Positions 19,323 through 30,783 of a DNA stretch of 64,000 nt are shown one piece after another. Position 1 is the first letter of the stretch. Each line of letters starts with the position of its first letter. The translations under genes and the position numbers were made by a program. Source of the DNA: Chromatiales bacterium (lineage in GTDB: Bacteria; Pseudomonadota; Gammaproteobacteria; Steroidobacterales; GCA-2729495). The notes beneath the pieces are model-generated. The model made no database searches and had not been told where the DNA came from. It saw nothing but the letters and a program-made list of their open reading frames with translations. The stretch covers positions 392,335 through 456,334 of the forward strand of contig CP070671.1 of NCBI GenBank assembly GCA_020351875.1, in the 5' to 3' direction.

Positions 19323-19856
19323 ATGCGCAACCCCCTGACACTGCTGCCGCTGGTGCTGCTCACCGTCGCCGCCAGCCCCACACTCGCCCAGCCCGAAGCC
19401 GGTGATGAGGCACCGGGCTTTCGCCTGCAGGACCAGAACGGCGAATGGCACACGCTCGGTGATTACCGGGGTAAATGGATCACGCTGTATTTCTATCCAA
19501 AAGACGACACGCCCGGCTGCACTACGGAAGCCTGCGCGTTTCGCGACAATATCTTCGCCTTCGACAGGATCGGCGCGGTGGTGCTCGGCGTGAGCCTCGA
19601 CGACGTCGAATCGCATGCGCAATTCGCCGAAAAGTACAGCCTGCCCTTCCCGTTGCTGGCCGACAGCGGCTCTGATACCGCCCGCGCTTATGGCGTGTTG
19701 TCGAGCATGGGCAGCTTCAAGATGGCAAAGCGGGAAACCTTCCTGATCGATCCGCAGGGCCGGATCGCGAAACACTACGCGAAAGTCAGTCCGGCCAATC
19801 ACTCCGAAGAGGTGCTGGGTGACATCGAGACCCTGATGGCCGCTGCCGGCGACTGA
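19323..19856 (+). CDS. Peroxiredoxin, Bcp/PrxQ type, with signal peptide
   Basis: This is a thiol peroxidase of the AhpC/TSA family, Bcp (PrxQ) type, reducing hydroperoxides. The mature part has WITLYFYPKDDTPGCTTEACAFRDN, with the peroxidatic Cys in TPGC and a second Cys five residues on, as in E. coli Bcp. FLIDPQGRIAKHYAKVSPANHSEEVL closes the domain. Unlike E. coli Bcp it begins with a signal sequence (NPLTLLPLVLLTVAASPTLAQ), so the enzyme should act in the periplasm. ATG 19323 follows AAAGGA. A GCCGGCG/CGCCGGC hairpin overlaps the stop codon (19845-19863) and could serve as a transcription end. Confidence 0.9.
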   Translation: MRNPLTLLPLVLLTVAASPTLAQPEAGDEAPGFRLQDQNGEWHTLGDYRGKWITLYFYPKDDTPGCTTEACAFRDNIFAFDRIGAVVLGVSLDDVESHAQFAEKYSLPFPLLADSGSDTARAYGVLSSMGSFKMAKRETFLIDPQGRIAKHYAKVSPANHSEEVLGDIETLMAAAGD

Positions 19857-19871
19857 CGCCGGCGGGAAGAT

Positions 19872-21206
19872 TCAGACCTTTGTGACCGCGGCGTCGCCGG
19901 GGGGTGATGCTGTGGGCACCTCGCCGCCGTCCAGGCGTTCGAAACGGCGCCCCAGGAAGGCACCGACAAAAGCCCACACCGACGCGATGCCTGCCCCCAC
20001 CGCAGCCATCGCCCCGAGACCCAGGCCGATACCGTCCGTGAGCCCGGCGAAGGCAATACTGCTGAGCGCATCACCGCCCCGATATACGGCTATGTCGATC
20101 ACGGGTTTCGCCTTGAAGCGGGTCTCCCGATCGACCGCGGTAAACAGCATTTCCCGGCCGGGCCGGGTAATCGCATAATTGCCCGCGCGGCGCGCCACCT
20201 GGAGTGCCAGGACCACCGTCAGGATCGGGGCGAACGCGAGTATCAACAGGCCGGCCGCGATGAACACCGGCACCATGGCCAGCGTCGCGGGCATACCGAA
20301 GCGGGTCACGATGCGGCTGGTCGCAAACAGACCAATCGCAAAGGTCAGGATGTTCACGAACCAGTCCACCGCCCCGAGTATCTGGGTGCGCGTGGCGCGG
20401 TCGTAGGCCGCCAGCAGGTTCTTCTGCTCGAAATACACGAAAGACCCGATGGCCGTGTAGAGCAGGATGAACAAACCAATCGCCAGCAGGTAGGGATTGG
20501 TGAAAAACATCTTGAAGCCGGCGAAAGGCTTGCCGCCGATCGTGGCGGTGGTCAGGTCGGCGCTCACGTCTTCATTGTGCAAGTCGACGATCTTCAGACG
20601 GTCGAGGTACAGAATCATCGGTATCGGAATCAGCAGCATGACCGCCGCAATCAGCAACAGCTGGTCCGTGCCCAGCGCACCGGCGAACAGCGTCGGAATT
20701 AGCGGCCCGACCAGCGCCCCGGCACTGGAGCCCGCCGCAATGAAGGCGAACAGCCGGCCCGATTGCTCCTTGGTGTACAGGTCCGACATGAAGCTCCAGA
20801 ACACCGAGATATGAAACAGGCTGAACACGCTGACCCAGATATAGAAGGTCTTGTCGATCAGCACACGATCCTCGATGGCGCTGACACCGAGGTAAAAGGC
20901 GAGAAAGCTCGCGGCGAAGAACGCGTAGACGGCTGGCACCAGCACGATGAAACGCAGCCGGGACACCGCAATGCCGTAGATCGCGACCACGCCCAGGCTG
21001 ATGAAAAAGTTCAGGTTCCACAGCAGGCTGACCTCGGTGTCCGTCCAGTCGCTCGCCATGGCATCGCGCACGGGCCGCAGGATGTAGTAGGCCGCCATCA
21101 GCGTAAACACGAAGGCGAAAGACAACAGGACCGCCCGCAGTTCATGGGCCTCGATCTTCGAAGCCTTTTTCATGATGCGCTGAATGAAACTGACATTCTC
21201 GGTCAT
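19872..21206 (-). CDS. MFS-type transporter related to NTP/NDP exchangers
   Basis: This is a twelve-helix inner-membrane transporter (444 aa from ATG 21206; an ATG at 21239 is also in frame). The segments YYILRPVRDAMA near the first helix and RPGREMLFTAVDRETRFKAKPVIDIAVYRGGDALSS in the second half resemble the branch of MFS proteins related to ATP/ADP (NTP/NDP) translocases found in free-living proteobacteria. Substrate is unknown; nucleotide exchange should not be assumed. GAGGCA precedes ATG 21206 at good spacing. It lies downstream of the pyk-pgk-gap-tkt cluster, on the same strand, 178 bp after pyk. Confidence 0.8.
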   Translation of the reverse strand: MTENVSFIQRIMKKASKIEAHELRAVLLSFAFVFTLMAAYYILRPVRDAMASDWTDTEVSLLWNLNFFISLGVVAIYGIAVSRLRFIVLVPAVYAFFAASFLAFYLGVSAIEDRVLIDKTFYIWVSVFSLFHISVFWSFMSDLYTKEQSGRLFAFIAAGSSAGALVGPLIPTLFAGALGTDQLLLIAAVMLLIPIPMILYLDRLKIVDLHNEDVSADLTTATIGGKPFAGFKMFFTNPYLLAIGLFILLYTAIGSFVYFEQKNLLAAYDRATRTQILGAVDWFVNILTFAIGLFATSRIVTRFGMPATLAMVPVFIAAGLLILAFAPILTVVLALQVARRAGNYAITRPGREMLFTAVDRETRFKAKPVIDIAVYRGGDALSSIAFAGLTDGIGLGLGAMAAVGAGIASVWAFVGAFLGRRFERLDGGEVPTASPPGDAAVTKV

Positions 21207-21384
21207 CGTCTGCCTCACGGCGCCGAAACCCATCGGCACGCGCTAATCGTTCTAGCTTGATCTCATTGGTGGCGCGTCAACGTTGCGCTGCACGATCTGG
21301 CGGTGAGGCCGCGGGGCACGGCCAGATTCCGTATTCAGCATATCGACGCCGGCGGGCGGGTTGGCACGTCGCCGGCCGACCTAT

Positions 21385-22818
21385 TCACTGGCCGGACACG
21401 CGGAGAATCTTCATCGCGTTCGTCCCTCCCGACACGCCCTCCAGGTCGCCCTTGGTGATGATCACCAGGTCACCCACACGGACATGCCCCATACGCACCA
21501 GCGCTTCGAAGACCTCCGGGTACAGGCGCTGCGGGTCGGTGTGCACCGGGTCGAAGGCCACCGGGTAGACCCCGCGGTACAGCGACACGCGGCGCAAGGT
21601 GGACGGTTGCCGCGTCAGGGCAAAGATCGGGATATCGGAACGGATGCGCGACATCCACAGCGACGTGGAACCCGATTCCGTCAGCGCGATGATCGCTTCC
21701 ACGTCGAGGTGATTGGCCGTGTACATCGCGGACATCGCAACCGCTTCGTCGACGCGGCCGAAGCGGTCGTCCATGCGGTGACGGGTCATCGGCGCGGCAG
21801 ACTGGTGATAGGTTTCCGCGCCGATGCAAACCTCGGCCATCGCGTCGACCGTCTTCACCGGGTACTGCCCCACCGCGGTTTCCGCCGACAGCATCACCGC
21901 GTCGGTACCGTCCATGACCGCGTTGGCCACGTCGGACACCTCGGCGCGGGTCGGGGTCTGGCTGTGAATCATCGACTCCATCATCTGTGTCGCGGTAATC
22001 GACACCTTGAGCCGGCGCCGCGTCATGCGAATGATGTGCTTCTGCAGGCCCGTCATGCCTGCGTAGCCGGTTTCCACCGCCAGGTCGCCGCGCGCGACCA
22101 TGACTGCATCACTGGCATCGATAATGGATTCGAGATTCTCGACCGCCTCCGTGCGTTCGATCTTCGCAACGATGCGCGCTTCGCTGCCGGCGTCGCGCAA
22201 ACACTGCCGCGCTTCGTGCAGATCCGCCGCGGAGCGTACGAATGACACGGCGAGCCAGTCGAAATCGAGCCGCGCAGCGTGCACCAGGTCGTCCCGGTCC
22301 TTGTCGGCCAGTGCCGGCGCCGACAGGCCGCCGCCCTGGCGATTGATGCCCTTGTTGTCGCCGAGCGTGCCGCCCACCTGCACGGTGCAGACCACGCGCG
22401 TGCCGGCCACCGCACCCACGCTGAGCCGAATCTGGCCGTCGTCCAGCAGCAGCGTATCGCCGGGGCACACGTCCCGTGGCAGGCTGGCATAAGCCACACC
22501 GACCCCATGTTCGTCGCCGGCATCCTCGGGCAGGCCCGGGTCGAGCACGAACTCCTGTCCTTCGCTCAGCGTGACCGGGCCGTTGCGAAACCGCTGGATG
22601 CGAATCTTCGGACCCTGCAGATCGCCGAGAATCCCGATGTAGCGGCCCACTTCCGTCGCAGCCTGGCGCACCATCGCGACCCGCCGCTCGTGCTCTTCCC
22701 AGTTGCCGTGCGAGAAATTGATGCGCACGACATCCACGCCGGCTTCCAGCAGGCGCTTGATCACGCCGGCGTCGTCTGTAGCCGGGCCGAGGGTCGCGAT
22801 AATCTTGGTGCGGCGCAT
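21385..22818 (-). CDS. pyk: Pyruvate kinase
   Basis: Pyruvate kinase makes ATP and pyruvate from phosphoenolpyruvate. The 477-aa product starts MRRTKIIATLGPATDD and has the family landmarks VDVVRINFSHG, GDLQGPKIRIQRF, the active-site region VAKIERTEAVENLESII, VMVARGDLAVETG, and TQMMESMIHSQTPTRAEVSDVANAVMDGTDAVMLSAETAVGQYP. The C-terminal allosteric domain is complete. It is the last of four consecutive sugar-phosphate genes (tkt, gap, pgk, pyk), after a 64-bp gap from pgk. Confidence 0.96.
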   Translation of the reverse strand: MRRTKIIATLGPATDDAGVIKRLLEAGVDVVRINFSHGNWEEHERRVAMVRQAATEVGRYIGILGDLQGPKIRIQRFRNGPVTLSEGQEFVLDPGLPEDAGDEHGVGVAYASLPRDVCPGDTLLLDDGQIRLSVGAVAGTRVVCTVQVGGTLGDNKGINRQGGGLSAPALADKDRDDLVHAARLDFDWLAVSFVRSAADLHEARQCLRDAGSEARIVAKIERTEAVENLESIIDASDAVMVARGDLAVETGYAGMTGLQKHIIRMTRRRLKVSITATQMMESMIHSQTPTRAEVSDVANAVMDGTDAVMLSAETAVGQYPVKTVDAMAEVCIGAETYHQSAAPMTRHRMDDRFGRVDEAVAMSAMYTANHLDVEAIIALTESGSTSLWMSRIRSDIPIFALTRQPSTLRRVSLYRGVYPVAFDPVHTDPQRLYPEVFEALVRMGHVRVGDLVIITKGDLEGVSGGTNAMKILRVSGQ

Positions 22819-22882
22819 CGGGTTCAGAGAGATAACTGGCTGCGGCGGAGAGTAGCCGACTCACGCGTCGGCGGCCAACGCT

Positions 22883-24058
22883 TCAGCCGGTGGCGCGCGA
22901 TTCCAGCATCGCGACGGCGGGCAGGGTCTTGCCTTCCAGGAACTCCAGGAACGCACCGCCCCCGGTGGAGATGTAGGACACCCGCTCGGTGAGCCCGTAC
23001 TTTTCCAGTGCAGCCAGCGTGTCGCCGCCGCCGGCGATGCTGAACGCGTCGCTGTCCGCCACGGCCTGGGCCAGGCGCCGGGTGCCATCACCGAACTGGT
23101 CGATTTCGAAAACCCCCACCGGACCGTTCCACACGATCGTGCCCGCTTGCGCGACGAGCGCTGCATACTGGTCTGCGGTGCGCGGCCCGATGTCCAGGAT
23201 CAGCTCGTCGCCGCGCACCTCGGCAACGTTGCGCTGCGTCGCCGGCGCGGACGGGCTGACTTCCGGCGCCACCACCACGTCCTCCGGTACCGGGATCCGC
23301 GCGCGACCCGGCGCCTCGGCCATCAGGGCCTGCGCTTCCGGCACCAGGTCAGGTTCGCACAGGGACTGCCCGATATCGTGCCCGGCAGCGGCGATGAACG
23401 TGTTGGCGATGCCGCCGCCCACGATCAGCTGGTCCACCCGCTCGGCCAGGGTCTTCAGCACGGTGAGCTTGGTGGATACCTTGGAGCCGCCGACGATCGC
23501 CACCACCGGGCGCGCCGGGTCCTTTAGCGCTCGCCCCAGGGCCTCGAGTTCGCCCACCAGCAGTGGCCCCGCGCAGGCCACCGGCGCGTGCAGGCCGACC
23601 CCGTGCGTGCTGGCCTGGGCCCGGTGTGCGGTGCCGAAGGCATCCATCACGTAGATGTCGCACAGCGCGGCCATTCGGCGCGCGAGCGTCTCATCGTCGG
23701 ACTTTTCGCCAACGTTGAAGCGCACGTTTTCGCACAGCACCACCTCACCCGGCACGACGTCCACGCCGTCGAGCCAGTCCTTTGCCAGCCACACCGGGCT
23801 GCCGAGCAGTTCGCTGATGTGCCCCGCCACGGGCTCGAGGGACAAGGCGGGGTCGTAATCGCCCTCTTTCGGCCGGCCGAGATGCGACATCACGAGCACG
23901 GCCGCGCCGGCGTCCCTTGCTGCGCGAATTGTGGGCAGCGCCGCCCGAATGCGCGTGTCGCTCGCCACCTGGCCGTCTTTCAACGGGACGTTCAGGTCTT
24001 CGCGAATCAGGACTCGCTTGCCAGCCAGCTCCAGGTCCTGCATGCGCAGTAAGGTCAT
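22883..24058 (-). CDS. pgk: Phosphoglycerate kinase
   Basis: Pgk transfers phosphate from 1,3-bisphosphoglycerate to ADP. The 391-aa product has [17 protein letters not shown] at the N-terminus, [68 protein letters not shown], and the nucleotide-binding C-terminal ending [17 protein letters not shown]...[22 protein letters not shown] 24058 is used; a Met at 24043 is an alternative. It starts 19 bases after gap, so the two are almost certainly cotranscribed. Confidence 0.96.
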   Translation of the reverse strand: MTLLRMQDLELAGKRVLIREDLNVPLKDGQVASDTRIRAALPTIRAARDAGAAVLVMSHLGRPKEGDYDPALSLEPVAGHISELLGSPVWLAKDWLDGVDVVPGEVVLCENVRFNVGEKSDDETLARRMAALCDIYVMDAFGTAHRAQASTHGVGLHAPVACAGPLLVGELEALGRALKDPARPVVAIVGGSKVSTKLTVLKTLAERVDQLIVGGGIANTFIAAAGHDIGQSLCEPDLVPEAQALMAEAPGRARIPVPEDVVVAPEVSPSAPATQRNVAEVRGDELILDIGPRTADQYAALVAQAGTIVWNGPVGVFEIDQFGDGTRRLAQAVADSDAFSIAGGGDTLAALEKYGLTERVSYISTGGGAFLEFLEGKTLPAVAMLESRATG

Positions 24059-24077
24059 GATCGTGGCCCCGCCGGCT

Positions 24078-25091
24078 CTACCTGGCGTTCAGCAGTGCCA
24101 GCGTGGTATCGAGCATGCGGTTCGAGAAGCCCCACTCGTTGTCGTACCAGGCGCAAACCTTTACCAGCGTGCCGTCGATGACCTTGGTCATGGTCGCATC
24201 GTAGATCGACGAGAGCGGGTTGTGGTTGAAGTCCACCGACACCAGCGGGCCGTCGTTGTAACCCAGCACGCCGGCCAGCGCACCCTGGCTGGCCTGCTTC
24301 ATGATCTCGTTGATCTCGTCGATGGAGGTTTCGCGAGCGGCCGTGAAACTGAGGTCCACCAGGGACACGTTGATCGTCGGCACACGCACCGAGAAGCCGT
24401 CGAGCTTGCCGTTCAGTTCCGGCAGCACCAGGCCCACCGCGGCTGCGGCCCCGGTCTTGGTCGGGATCATGGACATGGTTGCGGACCGGGCCCGCCGCAG
24501 GTCCTTGTGGAACACGTCCGTCAACACCTGGTCGTTCGTGTACGAGTGAATCGTGTTCATCACGCCGCACTTCACGCCGATCGCGTCGTGCAGCGGCTTC
24601 ACCAGCGGCGCAAGGCAGTTGGTGGTGCACGATGCATTGGAAATCACCGTGTCGCTGGCCGTCAGCACGTCGTCGTTCACGCCATAGACCACCGTGGCGT
24701 CCACGTCGCTGCCGCCGGGCGCAGAAATGATCACTTTCTTTGCGCCCGCGGCGAGGTGCGGCGCGCATTTTTCCTTCGAGCGGAACAGCCCGGTGCATTC
24801 CAGCACCACGTCCACGCCCAGGTCTCCCCACGGCAGCTTGCCCGGATCACGCTCGGCGAACACGCGGATGCGATCGCCGTTCACGACGATGTTGTCGCCG
24901 TCCACGCTCACCTCACCCGGGAACGGGCCGTGGGCCGTGTCGTAACGCGTCAGGTGCGCATTGGTCTCGGCGTCGCCGAGGTCATTCAGCGCGACGATCT
25001 GGAATTCGCCGGTCCGGCCACTCTCGTAGAGAGCACGCAGCACGCAGCGGCCAATGCGGCCGTAGCCGTTAATCGCAAGCTTTACGGACAT
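24078..25091 (-). CDS. gap: Type I glyceraldehyde-3-phosphate dehydrogenase
   Basis: GAPDH oxidises glyceraldehyde 3-phosphate to 1,3-bisphosphoglycerate. The 337-aa product has the Rossmann start [23 protein letters not shown], the catalytic cysteine in [65 protein letters not shown] and [14 protein letters not shown]. It lies between tkt and pgk on the same strand with short gaps (30 and 19 bases), the classical gammaproteobacterial order. Confidence 0.97.
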   Translation of the reverse strand: MSVKLAINGYGRIGRCVLRALYESGRTGEFQIVALNDLGDAETNAHLTRYDTAHGPFPGEVSVDGDNIVVNGDRIRVFAERDPGKLPWGDLGVDVVLECTGLFRSKEKCAPHLAAGAKKVIISAPGGSDVDATVVYGVNDDVLTASDTVISNASCTTNCLAPLVKPLHDAIGVKCGVMNTIHSYTNDQVLTDVFHKDLRRARSATMSMIPTKTGAAAAVGLVLPELNGKLDGFSVRVPTINVSLVDLSFTAARETSIDEINEIMKQASQGALAGVLGYNDGPLVSVDFNHNPLSSIYDATMTKVIDGTLVKVCAWYDNEWGFSNRMLDTTLALLNAR

Positions 25092-25121
25092 GGATCAGTC
25101 TCCTGGAAACGTGAAGGCCGG

Positions 25122-27149
25122 TCAGGTGGCGGCCAGCAACTCGCGTGCGAGTACCGCCACCTTTTCCGGCGTAAAACCGAAGTGTTCGAACAATTCCGCG
25201 GCGGGCGCTGACTCGCCGAAGCGGTCCAGGCCGACGATTCGGCCGTCTTGCCCCACGAAGCGATGCCACAGGTGCGGGCTGCCCGCCTCCACGGCCAGCC
25301 TGCGTGCGACCGCGGCCGGCAACACGGCCTCGCGGTAGTCCTCCGACTGCTCGAGGAACTGCTTCATGCACGGCATCGAGACCACGCGAACGGCGTGCCC
25401 TTCCGCCTCGAGCAGTTCGGCGGCCGACACCGCGAGGGCCACTTCCGAACCACTCGCGATCAGGATCAAATCAGGCATGCCGGTGCCGCGCAATACGTAA
25501 GCTCCACGACTCACGTCCGCGCACTGTTGTGCGTCGCGCTGCTGCGGGGGCACACCCTGGCGCGTCAGCACGAGACTGGTGGGCCCGTTCGGGCGCTCGA
25601 TCGCATCGCGCCAGGCGACGGCGGTTTCAAACGCGTCGCAGGGGCGCCAGACCCGCATGTTCGGCATCACCTGCAGGCTGGCCACATGCTCGACGGGTTG
25701 GTGCGTCGGCCCGTCCTCGCCCAGGCCGATGGAGTCGTGAGTCAGCACCGCGATCTGCCGAATGCCCATCAGTGCTGCGAGGCGCAAGGCGTTGCGCGCG
25801 TAATCGGCAAATACCAGGAAGGTCCCGCCGTAGGGAATGTAGCCACCGTGCAGGGCGATACCGTTCAGGATGCCGGTCATGCCGAATTCGCGCACGCCGA
25901 AGTGCAGATAGTTGCCAGCGGGCTCCTGGGCCGTGAGCACCACCGACCCGTTGTGCAGCGTGAGGTTCGAACCCGTCAGGTCCGCCGACCCGCCGAACAG
26001 CTCGGGCAGCGCGGGCGCGAATGCGTTCAGCGCGCGCAGAGACGACTTGCGGGTGGCCTCTTTCTGTGGGTCTGCGGCGATGGCCGCGAGCGCAGCATCC
26101 GCAAAACTGTTCCAGTCGGCCGGCAGCTCGCCGGCCAGGCGCCGCTTGAGCTCCGCGGCCAGCTCGGGGTGCTCGGCCGTGTAGCCCGTCATCAGCTCCT
26201 GCCATTCCGCTTCGCTGGCAACGCCCGCCGTGGTGGCATCCCAGAACTCGCGGAGGTCCGCAGGCACTTCGAAAGGCGGCCACTCCCAGCCGAGCGTGTC
26301 GCGAGCCGCAGCAACTTCGTCGGCGCCCAGCGGCGCGCCATGGGTGGACTCGCTGCCCTGCTTGTTCGGCGCGCCCTTGCCGATCACGGTCTTGCAGCAG
26401 ATCAGCGACGGCCGATCGTCGGCGCGCGCGGCCTCGATGGCGGCGCCGACCGCGTCCGGATCGTGCCCGTCCACGCCGGGCAGCACGTGCCAGCCGTAGG
26501 CCTCGAAGCGCGCCGGCGTATCGTCGCCAAACCAGCCGGCCACATCGCCGTCGATCGAGATGCCGTTGTCGTCGTAGAAGCAGATCAGCTTGCCGAGCTG
26601 CCAGGTGCCCGCCAGCGAGCAGGCCTCGTGAGAGATGCCCTCCATCAGGCAGCCGTCGCCGAGGAAGGCATAGGTGTAATGGTCGACCACGGGGAAACCC
26701 GGCCGATTGAAGGTCGCGGCGAGGGTTTTTTCGGCCAGCGCCATGCCGACCGCGTTCGACAGCCCCTGTCCCAGCGGGCCGGTCGTGGTCTCCACCCCGA
26801 TGTCGAGATCGAACTCCGGGTGGCCCGGCGTCTTCGCCCCGAACTGGCGGAACTGGCGCAGCTCTTCCATCGATAACCCATAGCCGCTCAGGTGCAGCAA
26901 GCCGTAAAGCAGCATGGACCCGTGACCGTTCGACAGCACGAAGCGGTCGCGATTCGGCCAGCGGGGATTCTGCGGGTTATGGCACAGGAAATCCGTCCAC
27001 AGGACCTCGGCGATATCCGCCATGCCCATCGGCATGCCGGGATGGCCGGAGTTGGCCTTCTGGACGGCATCCATCGCCAGGGCGCGCAACGCATTCGCGC
27101 GCTCGCGCCGGCTCGGGGCGTCAACTGCGTTGCTCGGACTCGTGACCAT
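25122..27149 (-). CDS. tkt: Transketolase
   Basis: Transketolase moves two-carbon units between sugar phosphates in the pentose phosphate and Calvin-type pathways, using thiamine diphosphate. The product (about 675 aa) has [34 protein letters not shown], the ThDP motif [18 protein letters not shown]...[14 protein letters not shown], and the pyrimidine domain RVREFGM-type segment (here [14 protein letters not shown]), then [22 protein letters not shown] 27149 is chosen; upstream sequence in the same frame is low-complexity and unlike the family. It heads tkt-gap-pgk-pyk. Confidence 0.96.
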   Translation of the reverse strand: MVTSPSNAVDAPSRRERANALRALAMDAVQKANSGHPGMPMGMADIAEVLWTDFLCHNPQNPRWPNRDRFVLSNGHGSMLLYGLLHLSGYGLSMEELRQFRQFGAKTPGHPEFDLDIGVETTTGPLGQGLSNAVGMALAEKTLAATFNRPGFPVVDHYTYAFLGDGCLMEGISHEACSLAGTWQLGKLICFYDDNGISIDGDVAGWFGDDTPARFEAYGWHVLPGVDGHDPDAVGAAIEAARADDRPSLICCKTVIGKGAPNKQGSESTHGAPLGADEVAAARDTLGWEWPPFEVPADLREFWDATTAGVASEAEWQELMTGYTAEHPELAAELKRRLAGELPADWNSFADAALAAIAADPQKEATRKSSLRALNAFAPALPELFGGSADLTGSNLTLHNGSVVLTAQEPAGNYLHFGVREFGMTGILNGIALHGGYIPYGGTFLVFADYARNALRLAALMGIRQIAVLTHDSIGLGEDGPTHQPVEHVASLQVMPNMRVWRPCDAFETAVAWRDAIERPNGPTSLVLTRQGVPPQQRDAQQCADVSRGAYVLRGTGMPDLILIASGSEVALAVSAAELLEAEGHAVRVVSMPCMKQFLEQSEDYREAVLPAAVARRLAVEAGSPHLWHRFVGQDGRIVGLDRFGESAPAAELFEHFGFTPEKVAVLARELLAAT

Positions 27150-27261
27150 GGGCAGGGCGGCGGCGGGCGCGTTTGTTGTTATGTCTCGTGGAGTGGCCGC
27201 GCATTTTCGCGTTTTCACTGCCCCCCCGCAACAAGAGCAGGTGACGCGGGCGCGGCATGGC

Positions 27262-27267
27262 TATAAT
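27262..27267 (+). promoter_or_regulatory. Candidate -10 element of the metK promoter
   Basis: A perfect TATAAT lies 35 bases before the metK start codon in the tkt-metK divergent gap. I do not see a good -35 at the right distance (the hexamer 17 bases upstream is AGGTGA), so the assignment rests on the -10 and its position. Confidence 0.45.
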
Positions 27268-27301
27268 GCTTGGTTTCGTCACACAAACAAGAGATACCCG
27301 A

Positions 27302-28474
27302 ATGAGTAGCCGGACCCTCTTCACCTCGGAATCCGTGTCCGAGGGCCACCCCGACAAGATCTGCGACCAGATATCCGACGCGATCCTCGACGCGATCCTG
27401 GCCAAGGATCCGACCGCGCGGGTCGCGGCGGAGACCGCGGTCAAGACCGGCTTCGTGATGCTGGCAGGTGAAATCAAGACGCACGCGAAAGACGTGTTCT
27501 TCGAGCTGGAAGATCTCGTGCGCAACGTCGTGCTGGATATCGGCTACAACGACTCTGCCATGGGCTTCGACGGGGCGAGCTGCGGGGTGCTGAATGCGCT
27601 GGGCAAACAGTCGCCCGACATCAACCAGGGTGTCGACCGCGGTGACGAGCGCCAGCAGGGTGCGGGCGACCAGGGCATGATGTTCGGCTACGCGACCAAT
27701 GAGACCGATGTGCTGATGCCAGCGCCAATTCGGCTCGCCCACCAACTGGTCCGTCGCCAGGCGCAGGTCCGCAAGTCGGGCGAACTGGCCTGGCTGCGCC
27801 CGGATGCCAAGAGCCAGGTCACGCTCGTCTATGAAGACGGCCGGCCCGTCGCGATCGATGCCGTCGTGCTGTCCACTCAGCACTCCCCGGACGTCGACAG
27901 CCAGGCGCTGCACGACGGGGTGATGGACGCCATCATCAAGCCGGTGCTGGAACCCACCGGCTGGCTCGGCGCACAGACCCGCTACCACATCAATCCCACC
28001 GGTCGCTTCGAGATCGGCGGGCCATTAGGCGACTGTGGCCTGACCGGGCGCAAGATCATCGTCGACACCTACGGCGGCATGGCCCGCCACGGGGGCGGCG
28101 CTTTCTCCGGCAAAGATCCGTCGAAAGTCGACCGTTCCGCTGCCTACGCATCCCGCTACGTCGCCAAGAACCTTGTGGCGGCTGGGCTCGCAGACCGCTG
28201 CGAGATCCAGGTGTCATACGCGATTGGCGTCGCCGAACCCACGTCGATTTCCGTGGAGACCTTTGGCACCGGCAAGCTGCCGGAAGACCGCCTGGTGCAA
28301 CTGGTCCGCGAGCACTTCGACCTGACGCCTTTCGGAATCCGGGAGATGCTGGACCTGCAGCGCGCGATTTACCGGCCGACCGCCGCCTACGGTCATTTCG
28401 GCCGGGACGACCTCGACCTGAGCTGGGAACGCACCGACCGGGCAGACGCGCTGCGCGGCGCGGCGGCAGCCTGA
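27302..28474 (+). CDS. metK: S-adenosylmethionine synthetase
   Basis: MetK makes S-adenosylmethionine from methionine and ATP. The 390-aa product has the start [28 protein letters not shown] with the ATP-binding His, the hexapeptide [16 protein letters not shown], the P-loop-like [27 protein letters not shown], and [26 protein letters not shown]. It is divergent from tkt and followed 55 bases later by ahcY, so SAM synthesis and removal of its by-product SAH are encoded together. Confidence 0.97.
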   Translation: MSSRTLFTSESVSEGHPDKICDQISDAILDAILAKDPTARVAAETAVKTGFVMLAGEIKTHAKDVFFELEDLVRNVVLDIGYNDSAMGFDGASCGVLNALGKQSPDINQGVDRGDERQQGAGDQGMMFGYATNETDVLMPAPIRLAHQLVRRQAQVRKSGELAWLRPDAKSQVTLVYEDGRPVAIDAVVLSTQHSPDVDSQALHDGVMDAIIKPVLEPTGWLGAQTRYHINPTGRFEIGGPLGDCGLTGRKIIVDTYGGMARHGGGAFSGKDPSKVDRSAAYASRYVAKNLVAAGLADRCEIQVSYAIGVAEPTSISVETFGTGKLPEDRLVQLVREHFDLTPFGIREMLDLQRAIYRPTAAYGHFGRDDLDLSWERTDRADALRGAAAA

Positions 28475-28529
28475 TCCATCGCGACCGACCCGACGAAACC
28501 TACTCGAATCCTCCTGGAGCCCAACACTC

Positions 28530-29945
<1,416 letters not shown>

Positions 29946-30015
29946 GACCTGCGCCCGGCCGCTGCAAAGTGGCTGGGCTATAGTCCCGGGCTGTTGCCCC
30001 GCCCGGAGCCCTGCG

Positions 30016-30783
30016 TTGACGCAACGCGTCGCCAGATTGCTGCACATCACCGACACGCACCTGCATGCGTCGCCGGAAGGGCGCATGCGCGGCGTGTGCA
30101 CGGATGCAACCCTGCGTGCGGTGCTCGCTCGCGCCCTGGCCGACGACGATCCACCCGACGCGATATTGGCAACCGGCGACCTGGTGCAGGACGAAACGCG
30201 GGCCGGCTACGAACGGCTGCGCGAACTCCTGAGCCCGTCCGGTCTGCCGGTCTATTGCCTGCCGGGCAATCACGACGAACTCGCGGCCATGCACGCGGTC
30301 CTGGATGGCGAGCCGTTCCAGGTCTGCGGTGAAGCCAGGCTGGGAAACTGGTCGCTGTTGTTACTGAACAGTCATTTTCGCGGTGCCGATGCCGGTTGGC
30401 TGTCGCCCGAAGAACTGCAACGCGTGGTAGATGCACTGGCACGCAACGATGCCAGTCATTACCTGGTCTGCGTGCACCACCAGGTGCTGCCAATGGGCAG
30501 TCGCTGGCTGGACGGCGTGGGACTGAGTAATGCGGACGACCTGGTGGAAGTCCTCGACGGGCACAAGCGGGTGCGTGGCGTGGTGTGGGGCCACGTGCAC
30601 CAGGCCTCCGACCGACGCCGCCAGGGCGTGCGTTTTCTCAGCTCCCCGTCGACCTGTGCGCAGTTCCTGCCGAACAGTGACGACTTCGCCATCGACGCTC
30701 GGCCACCCGGGTTTCGCTGGCTGAACCTGCACGCGAACGGCAGAATTGACACCAAGGTGGTCTGGCTGGAGGCCGACTCATGA
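30016..30783 (+). CDS. cpdA: 3',5'-cyclic-AMP phosphodiesterase CpdA
   Basis: CpdA is a metallophosphoesterase that hydrolyses cAMP. The 255-aa product shows the dinuclear metal-site motifs in order: LLHITDTHLH, ILATGDLVQDE, LPGNHDE, VCVHHQVLP and VWGHVHQ. Length and spacing fit the CpdA/YqhE-type class III phosphodiesterases. The start is TTG 30016, the only suitable codon before the first metal motif. The stop overlaps the start of the next gene (ATGA), indicating translational coupling with the TraB/GumN protein. Another substrate among cyclic nucleotides or phosphodiesters cannot be excluded. Confidence 0.86.
   Translation: MTQRVARLLHITDTHLHASPEGRMRGVCTDATLRAVLARALADDDPPDAILATGDLVQDETRAGYERLRELLSPSGLPVYCLPGNHDELAAMHAVLDGEPFQVCGEARLGNWSLLLLNSHFRGADAGWLSPEELQRVVDALARNDASHYLVCVHHQVLPMGSRWLDGVGLSNADDLVEVLDGHKRVRGVVWGHVHQASDRRRQGVRFLSSPSTCAQFLPNSDDFAIDARPPGFRWLNLHANGRIDTKVVWLEADS

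Noticed and set aside
27150-27301. SAM riboswitch upstream of metK
   Set aside because: The 152-bp gap has no recognisable SAM-I, SAM-II or SAM/SAH aptamer core, only a -10-like TATAAT.
28475-28529. SAH riboswitch upstream of ahcY
   Set aside because: The gap is only 55 bp and lacks the conserved SAH-aptamer sequence.
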